Positions 8,282 to 19,539 are shown, counted from the first letter of the stretch. The stretch is DNA of 64,000 nucleotides from DATAOG01 sp963757395 (GCA_963757395.1 CAVWRK010000022.1:1-64000); one strand, 5' to 3'. A program made the numbers and translations. The notes: generated by a model not told the origin, from the letters alone.

Positions 8282-9151
8282 TCAGAAGCGCTGGTTGGGA
8301 TCGAGCGTCGCGATCCAGCTCTTGTAGTTCCTGACCGAGAACCGCTGGTACTCAACCAGGTTGTAGGGGTAAGTCCCCTCGGCGACCTTGCGCTCGACAT
8401 ACTCGAACTCCTCGACGCCGATCGGGACGAACTTGACCCGGTCGCCGGGCTTGAACAGCACGATGCTCTCGCTGAACACCGGGAAGCGCTGCTTGTCGTC
8501 CCAGATCGGCACCGGGGTGCGGGCGAAGATCTGGTAGCCGCCGGGCGTCGCGACCGGGTAGATCGCGGTCGACATGCCGCCCATGCCGATCGTGCCCTGG
8601 GGCGTCCAGGTCCGCGGCGGATTGTACTTGGACGCGGTCAGCCGGCAGCGCGGGTCGAGCGGCATCATGAACGGCAGACCCGGCCAGAAGCCGAGCGAGG
8701 CGACCCAGTATTCGGTGCCCGAGTGCACGCGCACGAACTGTTGCACGTCGGCGAGCCCATTGGCTTCGGCGACGTATTCGGGGTCCCAGGGCTTGTCCTT
8801 GATCTTCGCCCGGTAGTCGTCGACCGCTTCCTTGGTCCACGGATCGAGGTAGACCGCCGGGAAATAGAACAGCCGGCTGTCGAGCTCGATCTCCTCGCTC
8901 GGCCCCAGCGAGCCGATCAGCCGCAGCATCTCCTTCTGGAGATCGGCAAAGCTGATCCGCTCCGGGTCGTAGTGCACCAGCATCGAGGCGAAGCAGGGCG
9001 CGGTCTCGACCACCCAGCCGATCTTGTGCTGCTCGATCGCGTCGGCGAGGCCCTGCGCCATGAAGTTCAGCTCGAGGTTCATCTCGTCGCCGAACTCGAT
9101 CAGTACGTAGCGATCGCCGCCCGGCAGAAATCGCGGTTCTTGATAGATCAT
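8282..9151 (-). CDS. pxpB: PxpB/KipI-like carboxyltransferase subunit
   Basis: A 289-aa protein of the allophanate hydrolase subunit 1 / KipI family, partner of the pxpC product. The signature GGMSTAIYPVATPGGYQIFARTP lies in the C-terminal half (shown here only as landmark). The N-terminus, GGDRYVLIEFGDEMNLELNF, matches the family. It is some 50-60 residues longer than typical PxpB (about 220-240 aa), the extra length being in the central and C-terminal part. The ATG follows GAGGGGGGAA. It lies 17 nt after accC and 10 nt before pxpC. Confidence 0.82.
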   Translation of the reverse strand: MIYQEPRFLPGGDRYVLIEFGDEMNLELNFMAQGLADAIEQHKIGWVVETAPCFASMLVHYDPERISFADLQKEMLRLIGSLGPSEEIELDSRLFYFPAVYLDPWTKEAVDDYRAKIKDKPWDPEYVAEANGLADVQQFVRVHSGTEYWVASLGFWPGLPFMMPLDPRCRLTASKYNPPRTWTPQGTIGMGGMSTAIYPVATPGGYQIFARTPVPIWDDKQRFPVFSESIVLFKPGDRVKFVPIGVEEFEYVERKVAEGTYPYNLVEYQRFSVRNYKSWIATLDPNQRF

Positions 9152-9168
9152 TTCCCCCCTCGCACCGT

Positions 9169-10533
9169 TCAGGTGGCGATCAGCTCAGGCCGGTGCGCAT
9201 CGACGAATCCGGTGTGGACGTCGCCGGCGCGAAACGCCGGGTGCTGGAGCACGTTGGTCAGGAACTGGAGATTGCTGTGGATGCCCTCGATCGCGCTCGC
9301 GCGCAACGCCGCGAGGCTGTGCTCGATGGCCTGGCCGCGATCGGCGCCGCGGCAGACCAGTTTGGCAATCAGGGGATCGTAGTGCGGAGTGATCCGATCG
9401 CCCTCGCGCACCCCGGCGTCGACCCGCAGCCCTTCGCCCGGCTCGGGCAGGCGGAAGACCTCGAGCGGCCCTGGCGACGGCAGAAACATCCTGGCCGGGT
9501 TCTCGGCGTAGATCCGGCATTCGATCGCGTGGCCCTCCTGCCGGATGCCGTCCTGGGTCAGCTCCGACAGGTTGTCGCCGCGGGCGAGGCGGATCTGCAG
9601 CGCCACCAGGTCGTGGCCGGTCGTCATCTCGGTCACCGGATGCTCGACTTGGATGCGGGTGTTCATCTCGAGGAAGAAGAACTTCTCGGTCTTGGCGTCG
9701 ACCACGAACTCGATCGTGCCGGCGCCGCGATAGCGCTCCTGCGCGGCGAGCGCGGTGGCAGCCTCGCTCATGGCGCGTCGGGTCGCGTCGGCGAGCCCGG
9801 GTGCCGGGGTCTCCTCGATGATCTTCTGATAGCGGCGCTGGATCGAGCAGTCGCGCTCGAACAGATGCACGGCGCGGCCGTCGCCGAGGCCGAAGACCTG
9901 GATCTCGACATGGCGCGCCTTGGGGATGAAGCGCTCGAGATAGACCGTGCCGTCGCCGAAGGCGCGCTCGGCCATCGTCTGGGTCGACTCGACCACGCCG
10001 CGCAGCTTCTCGGGCTCTTCGACCCGCTGCATGCCGATGCCGCCGCCGCCGGCCGCAGCCTTGACCAGGAGCGGGTAACCGACCTGCTGGGCCGCCTCCT
10101 CGAGCCCGGCCAAGTCCCCGCGCGCGAAGCGCGGGCTGCCCGGAAGCACCGGCACGCCCGCGGCCCTGGCGAGCTGGCGCGCCCGCTCCTTGTCGCCCAT
10201 GTCCTCGATGGTCTTGGGCCGCGGCCCGATCCAGGCGAAACCCTCGGCCTCGACCCGAGCGGCGAAACGCGGGTTCTCGGCGAGGAAGCCGTAGCCCGGG
10301 TGGATCGCGTCGGCCTCTGCGGCCCGCGCGGCCGCAATCACCGCTTCGATGTCGAGATAGCTCTGGCGCGCGGGGGCCCGACCGATCGGCTCGGCACGAT
10401 CGGCCAGTTCGACATGCAGCGCATCGGCGTCGGCCTCGGAATAGACCGCGACCGTCTCGAGGCCGAGCGCCCGGCAGCTCCTGATGATGCGGCAGGCGAT
10501 CTCGCCGCGGTTCGCGATCAGCACCCGCCTCAT
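9169..10533 (-). CDS. accC: Biotin carboxylase subunit AccC-like
   Basis: A 454-aa biotin carboxylase of full length. MRRVLIANRGEIACRI starts the N-terminal domain; the ATP-grasp glycine loop KAAAGGGGIGM is near residue 155; the active-site region FLEMNTRIQVEHPVTE and the C-terminal ECRIYAENP are all present. It uses ATP and bicarbonate to carboxylate biotin on a carrier protein. The partner is probably the 72-aa carrier at 7073-7291 rather than AccB, because it lies between pxpA and pxpB with gaps of 4 and 17 nt. It may be a second copy beside the housekeeping accC, which is not in this window. Confidence 0.93.
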   Translation of the reverse strand: MRRVLIANRGEIACRIIRSCRALGLETVAVYSEADADALHVELADRAEPIGRAPARQSYLDIEAVIAAARAAEADAIHPGYGFLAENPRFAARVEAEGFAWIGPRPKTIEDMGDKERARQLARAAGVPVLPGSPRFARGDLAGLEEAAQQVGYPLLVKAAAGGGGIGMQRVEEPEKLRGVVESTQTMAERAFGDGTVYLERFIPKARHVEIQVFGLGDGRAVHLFERDCSIQRRYQKIIEETPAPGLADATRRAMSEAATALAAQERYRGAGTIEFVVDAKTEKFFFLEMNTRIQVEHPVTEMTTGHDLVALQIRLARGDNLSELTQDGIRQEGHAIECRIYAENPARMFLPSPGPLEVFRLPEPGEGLRVDAGVREGDRITPHYDPLIAKLVCRGADRGQAIEHSLAALRASAIEGIHSNLQFLTNVLQHPAFRAGDVHTGFVDAHRPELIAT

Positions 10534-10537
10534 GCGG

Positions 10538-11272
10538 CTAGGCCGCCCGATCCATGTAGGGTGCGAGCGCCCGCTTCACCGCCTTCGCGATCGCGACCGC
10601 GTTCGGGGTGTCGGAGTGCACGCAGACCGCATCGGCGCGCACCGGTATGTCATTGCCGGCCACGCTTTCGACCTTGCCCTGCTCGATCGCGCGCACCGAT
10701 TTGGCGGCGGCCGCCTCCGGATCGACCGCGACATGCTCGCGGGTGATGATCAGGCGACCGTCGCCGTCATAGTCCAGATCGGCGTAGAACTCCGAGACGA
10801 AGGCCAGACCGCGGGCGCCATAGATCGTCTCGTGCAGGGTCCCGGCCATGCCGTAGAGCGGCACCCCGAAGGTCAGGGCGGCATCGCTCACGGCCTGCGC
10901 CACCTCCTCCTGGCGCGCCGCCATGCCGTAGAGCACGCCGTGCGGCTTGATGTGGTTGAGGGGCATGCCCTCGGCGTCGAGAAACCCTTTGAGCGCGCCG
11001 ACCTGGTAGATGATGATGTCGGCGAGCTCGGCGCGCGGGATCTTCATCTCGCGGCGCCCGAAGCCCTGCAGGTCGGGCAGCGACGGATGCGCGCCGACCT
11101 TGACCCCGTGCTGTTTGGCGAGGCGCACGGTCTTGTGCATCACCACCGGGTCGGAGGCGTGGAAGCCGCAGGCGACGTTGGCGACCGTGATCAGGGGCAT
11201 GATCGCCGCATCGTCGCCCATCTTGTAGAGCCCGAAGGCCTCGCCCATGTCGCAGTTGATCACCACTGCCAT
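10538..11272 (-). CDS. pxpA: LamB/YcsF family protein, PxpA-like
   Basis: A 244-aa cytoplasmic protein of the YcsF/LamB family, whose best-known member PxpA is a 5-oxoprolinase subunit. Landmarks are VINCDMGEAFGLYKMGDD, VANVACGFHASDPVVMHKTV and VGAHPSLPDLQGFGRREM. The first motif differs slightly from classic PxpA (NCDMGEAFG in place of NCDLGESFG). The ATG follows AGGGAG. It opens the enzymatic part of the operon, 83 nt after the ABC permease, and is 4 nt from accC. The association with biotin carboxylase suggests the substrate may be a lactam or amide other than oxoproline. Confidence 0.88.
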   Translation of the reverse strand: MAVVINCDMGEAFGLYKMGDDAAIMPLITVANVACGFHASDPVVMHKTVRLAKQHGVKVGAHPSLPDLQGFGRREMKIPRAELADIIIYQVGALKGFLDAEGMPLNHIKPHGVLYGMAARQEEVAQAVSDAALTFGVPLYGMAGTLHETIYGARGLAFVSEFYADLDYDGDGRLIITREHVAVDPEAAAAKSVRAIEQGKVESVAGNDIPVRADAVCVHSDTPNAVAIAKAVKRALAPYMDRAA

Positions 11273-11355
11273 CGCGAAGCTCCCTTTGCAGACGGTTGCT
11301 TGCCCTCTCTCCTAGCAGTCCCGCCGCGAGCGCGACAGGCCGATCCGTCTCGTGC

Positions 11356-12395
11356 TCAGTCCCGCGCGCCCGTCAGGTAGCGCAGGCGGAGCTGGTCCGC
11401 GACCACGGCGAGGATCAGCAGGACGCCGATCACCACGGTCTGCAGGTACGACTCGATGCGGGCGAGGTTCATGCCGTTCTGAACCAGGCCGATGAACAGC
11501 GCGCCGAGCACGACGTTCTCGACCCGCCCGACGCCGCCGCGCAGACTGACGCCGGCGATCACGCAGGCGGCGATCGATTCCAGCGGCATCGAGGCGCCGA
11601 TGTTGGCCTCGCCGGTCTCCATCCGCGCGGTCAGCAACAGCCCCGAGATCGAGGCCATGCCCCCGCACAGCACGTAGGCGATGAACAGCGTCAGCCGGGT
11701 GCTGATGCCGGAGAGGCTGGCCGCCTTGACGTTGCCGCCGACGGCGTAGAAGTAGCGCCCGAGCCGGGTCCAGTTGACCAGGAGGTAGAGCAACAGGATC
11801 AGCGCCACCGTGAAGTAGACCGGCGCGGGGATGCCGAGCCAGCTGCCGAAGCCGAACACGTCGCCGAAGGCCGGCGGCATGCCGTAGACCGGCACGCCGC
11901 CGGTCATGTAGAGCGCGATGCCGAAGCCGATCGAGGCCATGCCGAGCGTCATCATGAACGGCGAGACGCTGAGCAGCGCGACGCCGGTGCCGTTGACGAT
12001 GCCGATCGCGAGCCCGGCGGCGAAGCCCGCGAGCAGCCCGAGCGCGATCGCCAGCGCCACGGCGTCGGGCATCGCGCCGGAGGCCGCGGCCATCGCGGTC
12101 GCGCAGACCACCGAGGTGAGCGCGAGCGTGGTGCCGACCGAGAGATCGAAGCCGCCGGTCAGCAGCGCCAGCATCTGCCCCATCGAGACCATGATCAGGT
12201 AGGTCGACTGGCGGGCGACGTTGAGCAGGTTGCGCTGGGTGAGGAAGTTGTCCGAGAGCAGGGCGAAGACGACGAGCGCGATCAGGAGCAGGAACGGCAG
12301 CACGCCCAGGCGCACGAAGGCGACCTGTAGGAAGCGCAGCGCCGGGCTCGCGGATGCCGGGGCGACCCTCAGGTCGGGCTCGGTCCCGGCCTGGG

Positions 12396-12399
<4 letters not shown>
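11356..12399 (-). CDS. Sugar-type ABC transporter permease (RbsC-like)
   Basis: A 347-aa permease of the BPD_transp_2 (RbsC/XylH) type with about nine membrane segments. GQMLALLTGGFDLSVGTTLAL is the conserved N-terminal helix pair, YAVGGNVKAASLSGI is the coupling loop, and AAVIAGVSLRGGVG-type GVSLRGGVGRVENVVLGAL lies near the end. The start ATG overlaps the ATPase stop (ATGA). The gene is intact, in contrast to the two upstream transporter genes, which carry many single-base shifts. Confidence 0.9.
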
Positions 12400-13946
<1,547 letters not shown>

Positions 13947-13961
13947 CGGCCCCTTGCGGCC

Positions 13962-15051
13962 TCACTCTTGACCAGAAGACCGGCTTGAAGTCGTCCGGCG
14001 CCAGCGACGAGCGACCGGTCGAAGGTGCTCGATGTTCGTACTTGTCGATCACGTAGAGGGCCGGGCCGACGTGCTTCAGATAGTCCTTGCCCTCGAGGAT
14101 GCGCACCGCCTGGTCGATCGCGATGCGGCCCTGGATCACCGCGGAGTCGGTGGGCGCCGCCAGGATCTGGCCGCGCTGGATGCCCTGATAGACGCCCGGC
14201 GTGAAGTAGTAGGAGACGATCTTGATCTTATCCTCGAGCCCGCGCGTAGCGCAGCAGGCCGATCGCCGCCTCGGCGGTCACCGCGGTGCCGACGATGTAG
14301 CTGATGTCGGGATACGCCTCCAGCGTGTCCTCGACCAGCTTGAGCTGCACCTCCTTGCCGGTGTCGCCGTACTTGGTGTCGACGACCTCGATGGCGCTGT
14401 CCTTGACGGCGTCGAGGAAGCCCGTGTTGCCGGCCTCGACCCAGCCGGCGCCGGGCGGGCCCGGGAACCAGGCGACCTTGACCGGCGCGGCTGCCCGCGG
14501 GTGCAGCTTGGCGAGGTATTCGCCCGCCTTGAAGCCCATCTCGCCGAAGGAGACCAGCGACTTGGCGGACGATGCTCGGGCGACGAGATGCCGTTGATCA
14601 CGTCGATCACCGGGATCTTCTTGGCCCGGATCTCCTCGACCAGGTTGTTGAGACCGTCGTAGCGAGATCGCGCCGATGACCACGGCCTTGGCGCCGGCCG
14701 CCACGCAGTCCTCGATCTGCGAGATCTGCTTGTTGAGGTTGGTGTAGCCGCCGGCCTCGACCAGGTGCATCTTGACGCCCTCACGCTCGGACTCCTCGAC
14801 CACGCCGTAGTCGACCGCCAGCCAGTAGGGTCCTTCATGTGCGGGAAGGAGACGCAGATGTCCCACTTCTTGTCGGCCTTCTCCAGCGGTTGGTAGTCGA
14901 CGGTGGTGCGCGGGCTCGCCATGTCGAACGGCGGATTCCAGACCTCGACCGGATAGGACCACTTGTCTTGTGCGAGTGCGCCGGTCGCGGCGATCGCCAC
15001 GGCGACCGCCCCGGCGGCGAGCACGGGCGGCGCCTTCATTCTCGTCGTCAT
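13962..15051 (-). pseudogene. TorT-like periplasmic substrate-binding protein, multiply frameshifted
   Basis: About 345 codons spread over three frames. A signal peptide (MTTRMKAPPVLAAGAVAVAI, cleaved near ALAQ) leads to a sugar-binding-like fold resembling TorT: PLEKADKKWDICVSFPHMKD, VEAGGYTNLNKQISQIEDC, KSLVSFGEMGFKAGEYLAKL, WFPGPPGAGWVEAGN and SLAPDDFKPVF. Shifts are seen near 14835, 14657, 14573, 14243 and at about three sites between 14050 and 14000; both insertions and deletions occur. A GGAGGG site precedes the ATG. It is the first gene of the leftward transport and biotin-enzyme array. Relatives bind small ligands for ABC import; the ligand here is unknown. Confidence 0.8.
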
Positions 15052-15245
15052 CCCTCCGTACTCCCTGAAGTGGGTTCGTCCTCAGCGCTGCGCTCGGGAC
15101 GGGCGCTGCATTGGCCCGCATGTTCGCGTACGACGCTGAGCTTGTAAAGAAGCCGCCATGCGAGGTGACGTTAGGAGTTTGTGTCAGAGGCGGGAGGGGG
15201 TACTCCCGGCGGCGTTGATGAGACCCGCAAGATGGAGCACCCCCA

Positions 15246-16062
15246 ATGCCGCAAGCTGCGACGATCAAGAGCCTCCCAGCAGCGTTCCGCATGATGAAGG
15301 CCATGCAGGCGGAGAACGTCGAATGGGGCGAGGACCACCGCGGCGCCGCCCGCCAAGCGCTGGCTCAGCTGCATGGCCGAGGCCGTCGACCGGCCCCTCG
15401 AGCGCCTCGCCGAACGTGGCCAGGCGGACCGGCGCAACGGTTGCTATCGGCGCGGGCTGCTCACCGAGCTCGGCCGGATCGAGCTCGCCGTGCCGCGCAC
15501 CCGGACCTTCAGCGCGCTGCGGGTGGTCCAGGCCTACGCCCGCCGGGTGCGCGACCTCGACCGGATGATCCTCGCCTGCTTCGTCCTCGGGCTGTCAACG
15601 CGTAAGGTGGCGAGAGCGCTGCTGCCGATCCTCGGCCAGCCGATCAGTCCCTCGCCTGGCTCCCAGGGGCGACCTCCGGTGGTCGCCCCGGAGCGGCGAG
15701 TGGTCAGCCAGGTCGCCAGGCAGCTCGATGCCGCCGTAGCCGCCTTCCATCAGCGGCCGCTGCAGGACCAGTACCGGGTGCTGGTCCTGGATGGCGTGGT
15801 GCTCAAACGCAAGACCCGCGCCGGCGCCCTTGCCAGGCCCGTGCTGGTGGCGCTGGGCCTGCGCCCCGACGGCAGGAAAGAGGTCATCGACTTCCGTCAC
15901 GCGACCGCCGCGAGCGCCGCCCGGTGGGAACTGTTCCTCGGCGATCTGATCCGCTGCGGGCTGACCGGCGCGCGCCTCGAGATGCTCTGCGTCGACGGCG
16001 GCGCGGGCCTGCTCGCCGCCCTACCGACCGCCTTTCCCGGGATTCCCGTCCAGTGCTGTTAG
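15246..16062 (+). pseudogene. IS256-type (Mutator) transposase, truncated and frameshifted
   Basis: The main frame (15373-16062) reads as a Mutator-type transposase: DRRNGCYRRGLLTELG, LAVPRTRTFSALRVVQAYAR, FVLGLSTRKVARALLP, then VLVLDGVVLK with the first catalytic Asp, and CVDGGAGLLAALP with the second. The N-terminal part (15246-15360) is in another frame. It stops at VQCC, exactly where the family continues with the Trp-x-His-Lys segment, so the third catalytic acid and roughly 150 residues are missing. No terminal inverted repeats were found. It lies upstream of the TorT-like gene on the other strand. Confidence 0.75.
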
Positions 16063-16690
16063 CGGCCTGAACCAACGGATTGAAGACCGATTCGCAGGCC
16101 GCGCACCGCCCCGCCTGGATACCTTGGAGAATCAGCGGTTCTCCATCTATTCACCAGATGATGTGGTATTTTAAGTCCTTGAAATCGCACACAGAGAGGG
16201 TTCGACCACAGGTCGCCGGCCTGGGACGTCAGTTCGCGAAGAACCTGGCGGGCGACCGCTGCCGCCGCACAAGCAGCCTCCAGCGAGAGCGGCGCGCACT
16301 TGCTGGGTGGTGGATTTCGCTCGAAATCGCAAAGACGCAAACGCGACATGATGAGATGCCTGCTGGAACCTCTCCCCTGATTGACCTGCTTGGCATCGAG
16401 GTGATGCAGTGCGTGGGCCAAGCGGAATGACGGCGTGCCAGATCGAGATCAGATTGGAGGCCCTGCATCAGGGGGCAGCGATTTGCTGATTGGTCAGCTC
16501 CAGGACACTCATCGCCTCGACCGGGCTCAGAGATCACTCGACCATGGGTAGAGACGCCGGTAAGGTGCCCGCCGTGACACGCCGCGAGCCCGGCCGCGGC
16601 CGATCATGCGCTTGGCGCAGCCCTGGCCTTCTCAGAGTTCATGGCGCTTTCCTTGCCGGCAGACAGGCTTGGCCTTGACCTCCGGTCACC
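16063..16690. other. Intergenic stretch with no recognisable gene
   Basis: Several frames of 60-120 codons are open on both strands, but none shows a family motif, a convincing ribosome site or codon use like the neighbours. Composition is lower in GC than around it. Given the truncated transposase on the left it is probably decayed insertion-site DNA. Confidence 0.4.
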
Positions 16691-17269
16691 TCAGCCGTCC
16701 CTCTTGAGTTCGTACAGGTCGGCAGCGTCCTCCCAGCGCGCGAGACCGCGGTCGTCGGCGAACCTGGCGAGGGCCGTCGGCACCGCGTCCTCCTTCTCGA
16801 TCGCCGGCGACAGGTAGACCCTGCCGATCTCGACGTTGTGGACGTGGCCCGAGCTGGTCGCGAGCCGCTTATAGAACGTCACCTGGTGGGGCTTGCACTT
16901 CGCCAGTCGGCCGCTGAGGTCGCGCAGCGACACCAGCCCCACCATGCGTCCGCGCCGATCGACCACCGGCAGATGGGCGATTCGATGGACCTCCATCATC
17001 TCCTCGGCCTCCTCCACGGTCTGCTCGGGCGAGCCGGCGATCGCTATCGTCGACATCGCCGCGCGCACACCTGCACGGTGCGGGTCCAGCGCCTCGGCCA
17101 CGCCGCGCAGCACGATATCGCGATCGGTGATGATGCCGAGCAACCGCTCTCCGTCGACCACCGGCAGGCAGCCGACGTCCTGGTCGCGCATTTTGCGGGC
17201 GGCCCCAGCCAGCGGGGTGTCCGGACCGACGGTCGCCACCGCACGCTTCATGAGCTCTTTGACCAGCAT
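16691..17269 (-). CDS. CBS-domain protein with C-terminal extension
   Basis: A 192-aa cytoplasmic protein. Two CBS motifs occupy roughly residues 1-60 (MKRAVATVGPDTPL to GIITDRDIVLRGV) and 70-125 (AMSTIAIAG to MVGLVSLRDLSG). About 65 C-terminal residues rich in charged groups match nothing I know. CBS pairs bind adenine nucleotides and sense energy state. The ATG after GGGAGG was chosen; the longer frame runs into the promoter region. It is divergent from a universal stress gene with an FNR/FixK-type box between, suggesting low-oxygen control. Confidence 0.9.
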   Translation of the reverse strand: MLVKELMKRAVATVGPDTPLAGAARKMRDQDVGCLPVVDGERLLGIITDRDIVLRGVAEALDPHRAGVRAAMSTIAIAGSPEQTVEEAEEMMEVHRIAHLPVVDRRGRMVGLVSLRDLSGRLAKCKPHQVTFYKRLATSSGHVHNVEIGRVYLSPAIEKEDAVPTALARFADDRGLARWEDAADLYELKRDG

Positions 17270-17329
17270 GGATCGCCCTCCCAAAAAATTGGATGCCAAG
17301 CAAACTCTCGACTGCAATCTGCGCGGGCA

Positions 17330-17343
17330 TTGACCCAGGTCAA
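17330..17343. promoter_or_regulatory. FNR/FixK-type operator between CBS and universal stress genes
   Basis: TTGACCCAGGTCAA is a perfect TTGAC-N4-GTCAA dyad, a common variant of the FNR/FixK box TTGAT-N4-ATCAA. Its centre is 32 bp upstream of the centre of a TAGGCT hexamer (17366-17371), the exact arrangement of an activator-dependent class II promoter at -41.5, giving a start near 17378 and a 45-nt leader before the gene at 17423. CBS and universal stress proteins are classical members of such regulons. No good -10 was seen in the leftward direction. Confidence 0.6.
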
Positions 17344-17422
17344 AGAACCGCGCGTTGCGCCCCCCTAGGCTTATCGTCGAGAGAAATGCCCCCAGGTTCG
17401 CAGGCAGCAGCGGATCGAAGCC

Positions 17423-17716
17423 ATGTTCATCGAGCGAATTCTGGTGGCCCGTCGATCGTTCCGAGCACACACAGCGCGGGCGTTGGACCTCGCCGTCGAG
17501 TTCGCGAGCCCGCTCGGCGCCGAGCTGATCGCCGTGCACGTGATGTCCGAACGGCCGCTGTCCGCGGCCGAGCTCAAGCTGGCGCAGACCGAATTCCACG
17601 CCGAGATCATGCAGAATGTCGACGTCACCCCCTTGGTCGACGCTTGGGATGACGCCTTCCGAGCAATACGGTCAGCTCTGCTCAAAGGCCGCGGTCAGCG
17701 GCCGCGGGTCCAGTGA
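17423..17716 (+). CDS. Truncated universal stress protein (UspA-like N-terminal part)
   Basis: A 97-aa product whose first 60 residues (RILVARRSFRAHTARALDLAVEF then LGAELIAVHVMSE) match the N-terminal strand-helix-strand of UspA domains, which are normally 140-150 aa. The C-terminal ATP-binding loop G-2x-G-9x-G(S/T) is missing; the frame ends inside the convergent BCAM0308-like gene, overlapping it by 22 bp. The first strand has AR in place of the usual ATD, so nucleotide binding would be lost anyway. Probably a remnant, though it keeps a good-looking FNR-type promoter. Confidence 0.6.
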   Translation: MFIERILVARRSFRAHTARALDLAVEFASPLGAELIAVHVMSERPLSAAELKLAQTEFHAEIMQNVDVTPLVDAWDDAFRAIRSALLKGRGQRPRVQ

Positions 17717-18203
17717 ACGCAGAGGAAATAGGCCTCCTCCTCGTAGCGAAAGTCGAGCTCGGCGTGATAGGCGTGCCGCCGTGCCTCGCCGATTCGCCGC
17801 GGCAGGTGGATGTCGGTGGTCCGTACCACGATCGCATCGCCCTGCTCCTCGATGTCCATGATCTGGTGCAGCGGATGCTCGGCCTTCTCCTGCTCCTCCT
17901 GGTGGCACGCAAGATGCCGGATCTCGTCCTTGTGGCGCAGCGCGAAGATGCCGGCGATCGTAACCTCGCCCGCCGCGTAGTGGTCGTTGATCCGGTGACA
18001 CGCCTGGCAGAGCTCCTCGTGCGCGACGGTCGCGGTCCCCAGCGCCAGCGTCCGTCATGGAAGACGGCACCGCACTGCGGGCAGACGGTGGGCTCCGGCA
18101 GCTTCAGTCGCGTCTTGTAGGGGTCGTGGACGTGCTCCCGGATCAGCCGGTCGCGCCGCGGCTGGTGCGGTATCTCCCCTTGATGCTTTACCTCGACCTC
18201 CAT
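17695..18203 (-). pseudogene. BCAM0308-like zinc-ribbon protein, single frameshift
   Basis: The N-terminal frame gives MEVEVKHQGEIP and a zinc-ribbon half CPQCGAVFHDGRWRWG. After a one-base shift near 18045 the second frame gives CQACHRINDHYAAGEV, IMDIEEQGDAIVVRTTDIHL and FRYEEEAYFLCVHW up to a TGA at 17695. Joined, this is a full-length protein of about 169 aa with two Cys-x-x-Cys pairs, as in the BCAM0308 family of unknown function. The position next to CBS and stress genes fits a low-oxygen stress cluster. Confidence 0.75.
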
Positions 18204-18546
18204 GCCGATCAGTTTCCCGAGGAGGAGAATGGCAGGTGCGTCGCGGCGCGCGGTTGACGTGAATTCAAGCTCTGGTCTGCGGTTGAACGTTACAAAGCAA
18301 GATGTCTCCGTGCGGGCTGCGCCAGGGCCCCGCCAACCAGGGTCAACTCCATGAAGATGACCGACGAGCCAAGGACCCGCGATCCCACGATTAAGGCCTG
18401 GACTAACTGTAGCGGCTGCCGGGCGGCGCGGTGCCTGAATCGAAGCAGCGCCTTGATCCTTCGAGCCTGCTTGATCCAGCGCAATGCGCTCCATGGTGCT
18501 GCTGCGAGACCCGTGTTCCGAAGTAGCCAGCAGAGGGGTCGCTCCC
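18204..18546. other. Divergent intergenic spacer
   Basis: This 343-bp gap separates the BCAM0308-like gene from the next universal stress gene. It must carry promoters for both. A TTGA-N7-TCAA pattern near 18256 resembles an FNR box but has one extra spacer base, so I do not call it. No gene-like frame is supported. Confidence 0.4.
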
Positions 18547-19359
18547 ATGGTCTACCGTACCATCCTGGTCGATCTTGCTAATGACAGCGGGCTCGAGCCG
18601 CGCCTGCAGGTCGCGCGGAACCTCGCCGGGCGTTTTGACGCAGTGCTGGTCGGCATGCACGTGATGTTGCCGCCGTTCATCCCCGGCGCCTACGGCGAAG
18701 CCGCGGCCTATGTCGGGACAGACCTCATCGAGGCGCAGCGGGCCGCCAATCAGGAGATCAGGGACCGGGTCCACGCAGCTTTTCGAAACCTCTGTGGCGA
18801 AGGCGCCAACGCCCTCTGGCAGGAAGCCGAGGGTTACCGGGACGATCTCTTGGCGGAGGCCGCGAAGACTGCCGATCTGGTGCTCGCGAGTTGCGCCAAG
18901 GCCGGGGGCACCGAAGTGCCGGACGTGCTTGATCGGCTCGTGACCGCCGCAGGCATTCCCGTGCTGGCGCTGCCGACGGACGCTTCCATCGACCTTGGCC
19001 TGATGGTCCTGGTCGGCTGGAACGGATCGCGCGAGGCCGCGCGCGCCGTCCATGAGGGGCTGCCCTTTCTGCGCGAGGCCGAGCGCGTGATCCTCCTGGC
19101 GATCGGCGAGGTGGCGGCGGACAGCGTCGAAGCCGGTGCCGCCATGTTGCGGCGCCATGGTGTCACCGTCGAGCCGCAGCGGATCGAAGGGCCGGACCGC
19201 GATGCCGGCGAGGTCCTGCTCGCGCAGGCAGCCGCGCACGGCGCCGACCTGCTGGTGATGGGCGCCTACGGTCACAGCCGACTGCGCGAGCTGGTGTTCG
19301 GCGGCGCCACCCGGCACTTGTTGCGCGAGGCGACCCTCCCGGTGCTGTTCAGCAGCTGA
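18547..19359 (+). CDS. Universal stress protein, tandem UspA domains
   Basis: A 270-aa protein with two UspA-like halves. The first (residues 1-140, MVYRTILVDLAND to PVLALPT) is degenerate in the nucleotide loop. The second (about 150-270) has VLVGWNGSREAARAV and ends with the intact loop VMGAYGHSRLRELVFGGATR (G-2x-G-9x-G). Such tandem proteins act in general stress, low oxygen or stationary phase. The ATG follows AGAGGGG; codons upstream in the same frame lack a ribosome site. Confidence 0.9.
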   Translation: MVYRTILVDLANDSGLEPRLQVARNLAGRFDAVLVGMHVMLPPFIPGAYGEAAAYVGTDLIEAQRAANQEIRDRVHAAFRNLCGEGANALWQEAEGYRDDLLAEAAKTADLVLASCAKAGGTEVPDVLDRLVTAAGIPVLALPTDASIDLGLMVLVGWNGSREAARAVHEGLPFLREAERVILLAIGEVAADSVEAGAAMLRRHGVTVEPQRIEGPDRDAGEVLLAQAAAHGADLLVMGAYGHSRLRELVFGGATRHLLREATLPVLFSS

Positions 19360-19539
19360 TCCGGCGCGGAGCCTTGGCTGCGCCCTTAAAGCTCCTTCGG
19401 GCCTTCGCCGTCGACCAGAATCAATATACATTTCGTGACGACCGGACCTCGATCCGGCTGCGCTGCGGCGCGCTCCTGGCGCACGACCGCAGGCCGCCCG
19501 GACCGCGGCAAAGACCGCCGCCCTGCGAGCGAACACCTC

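Noticed and set aside
18254..18270. Second FNR-type box upstream of the tandem universal stress gene
   Set aside because: TTGA and TCAA halves are separated by seven rather than six bases.
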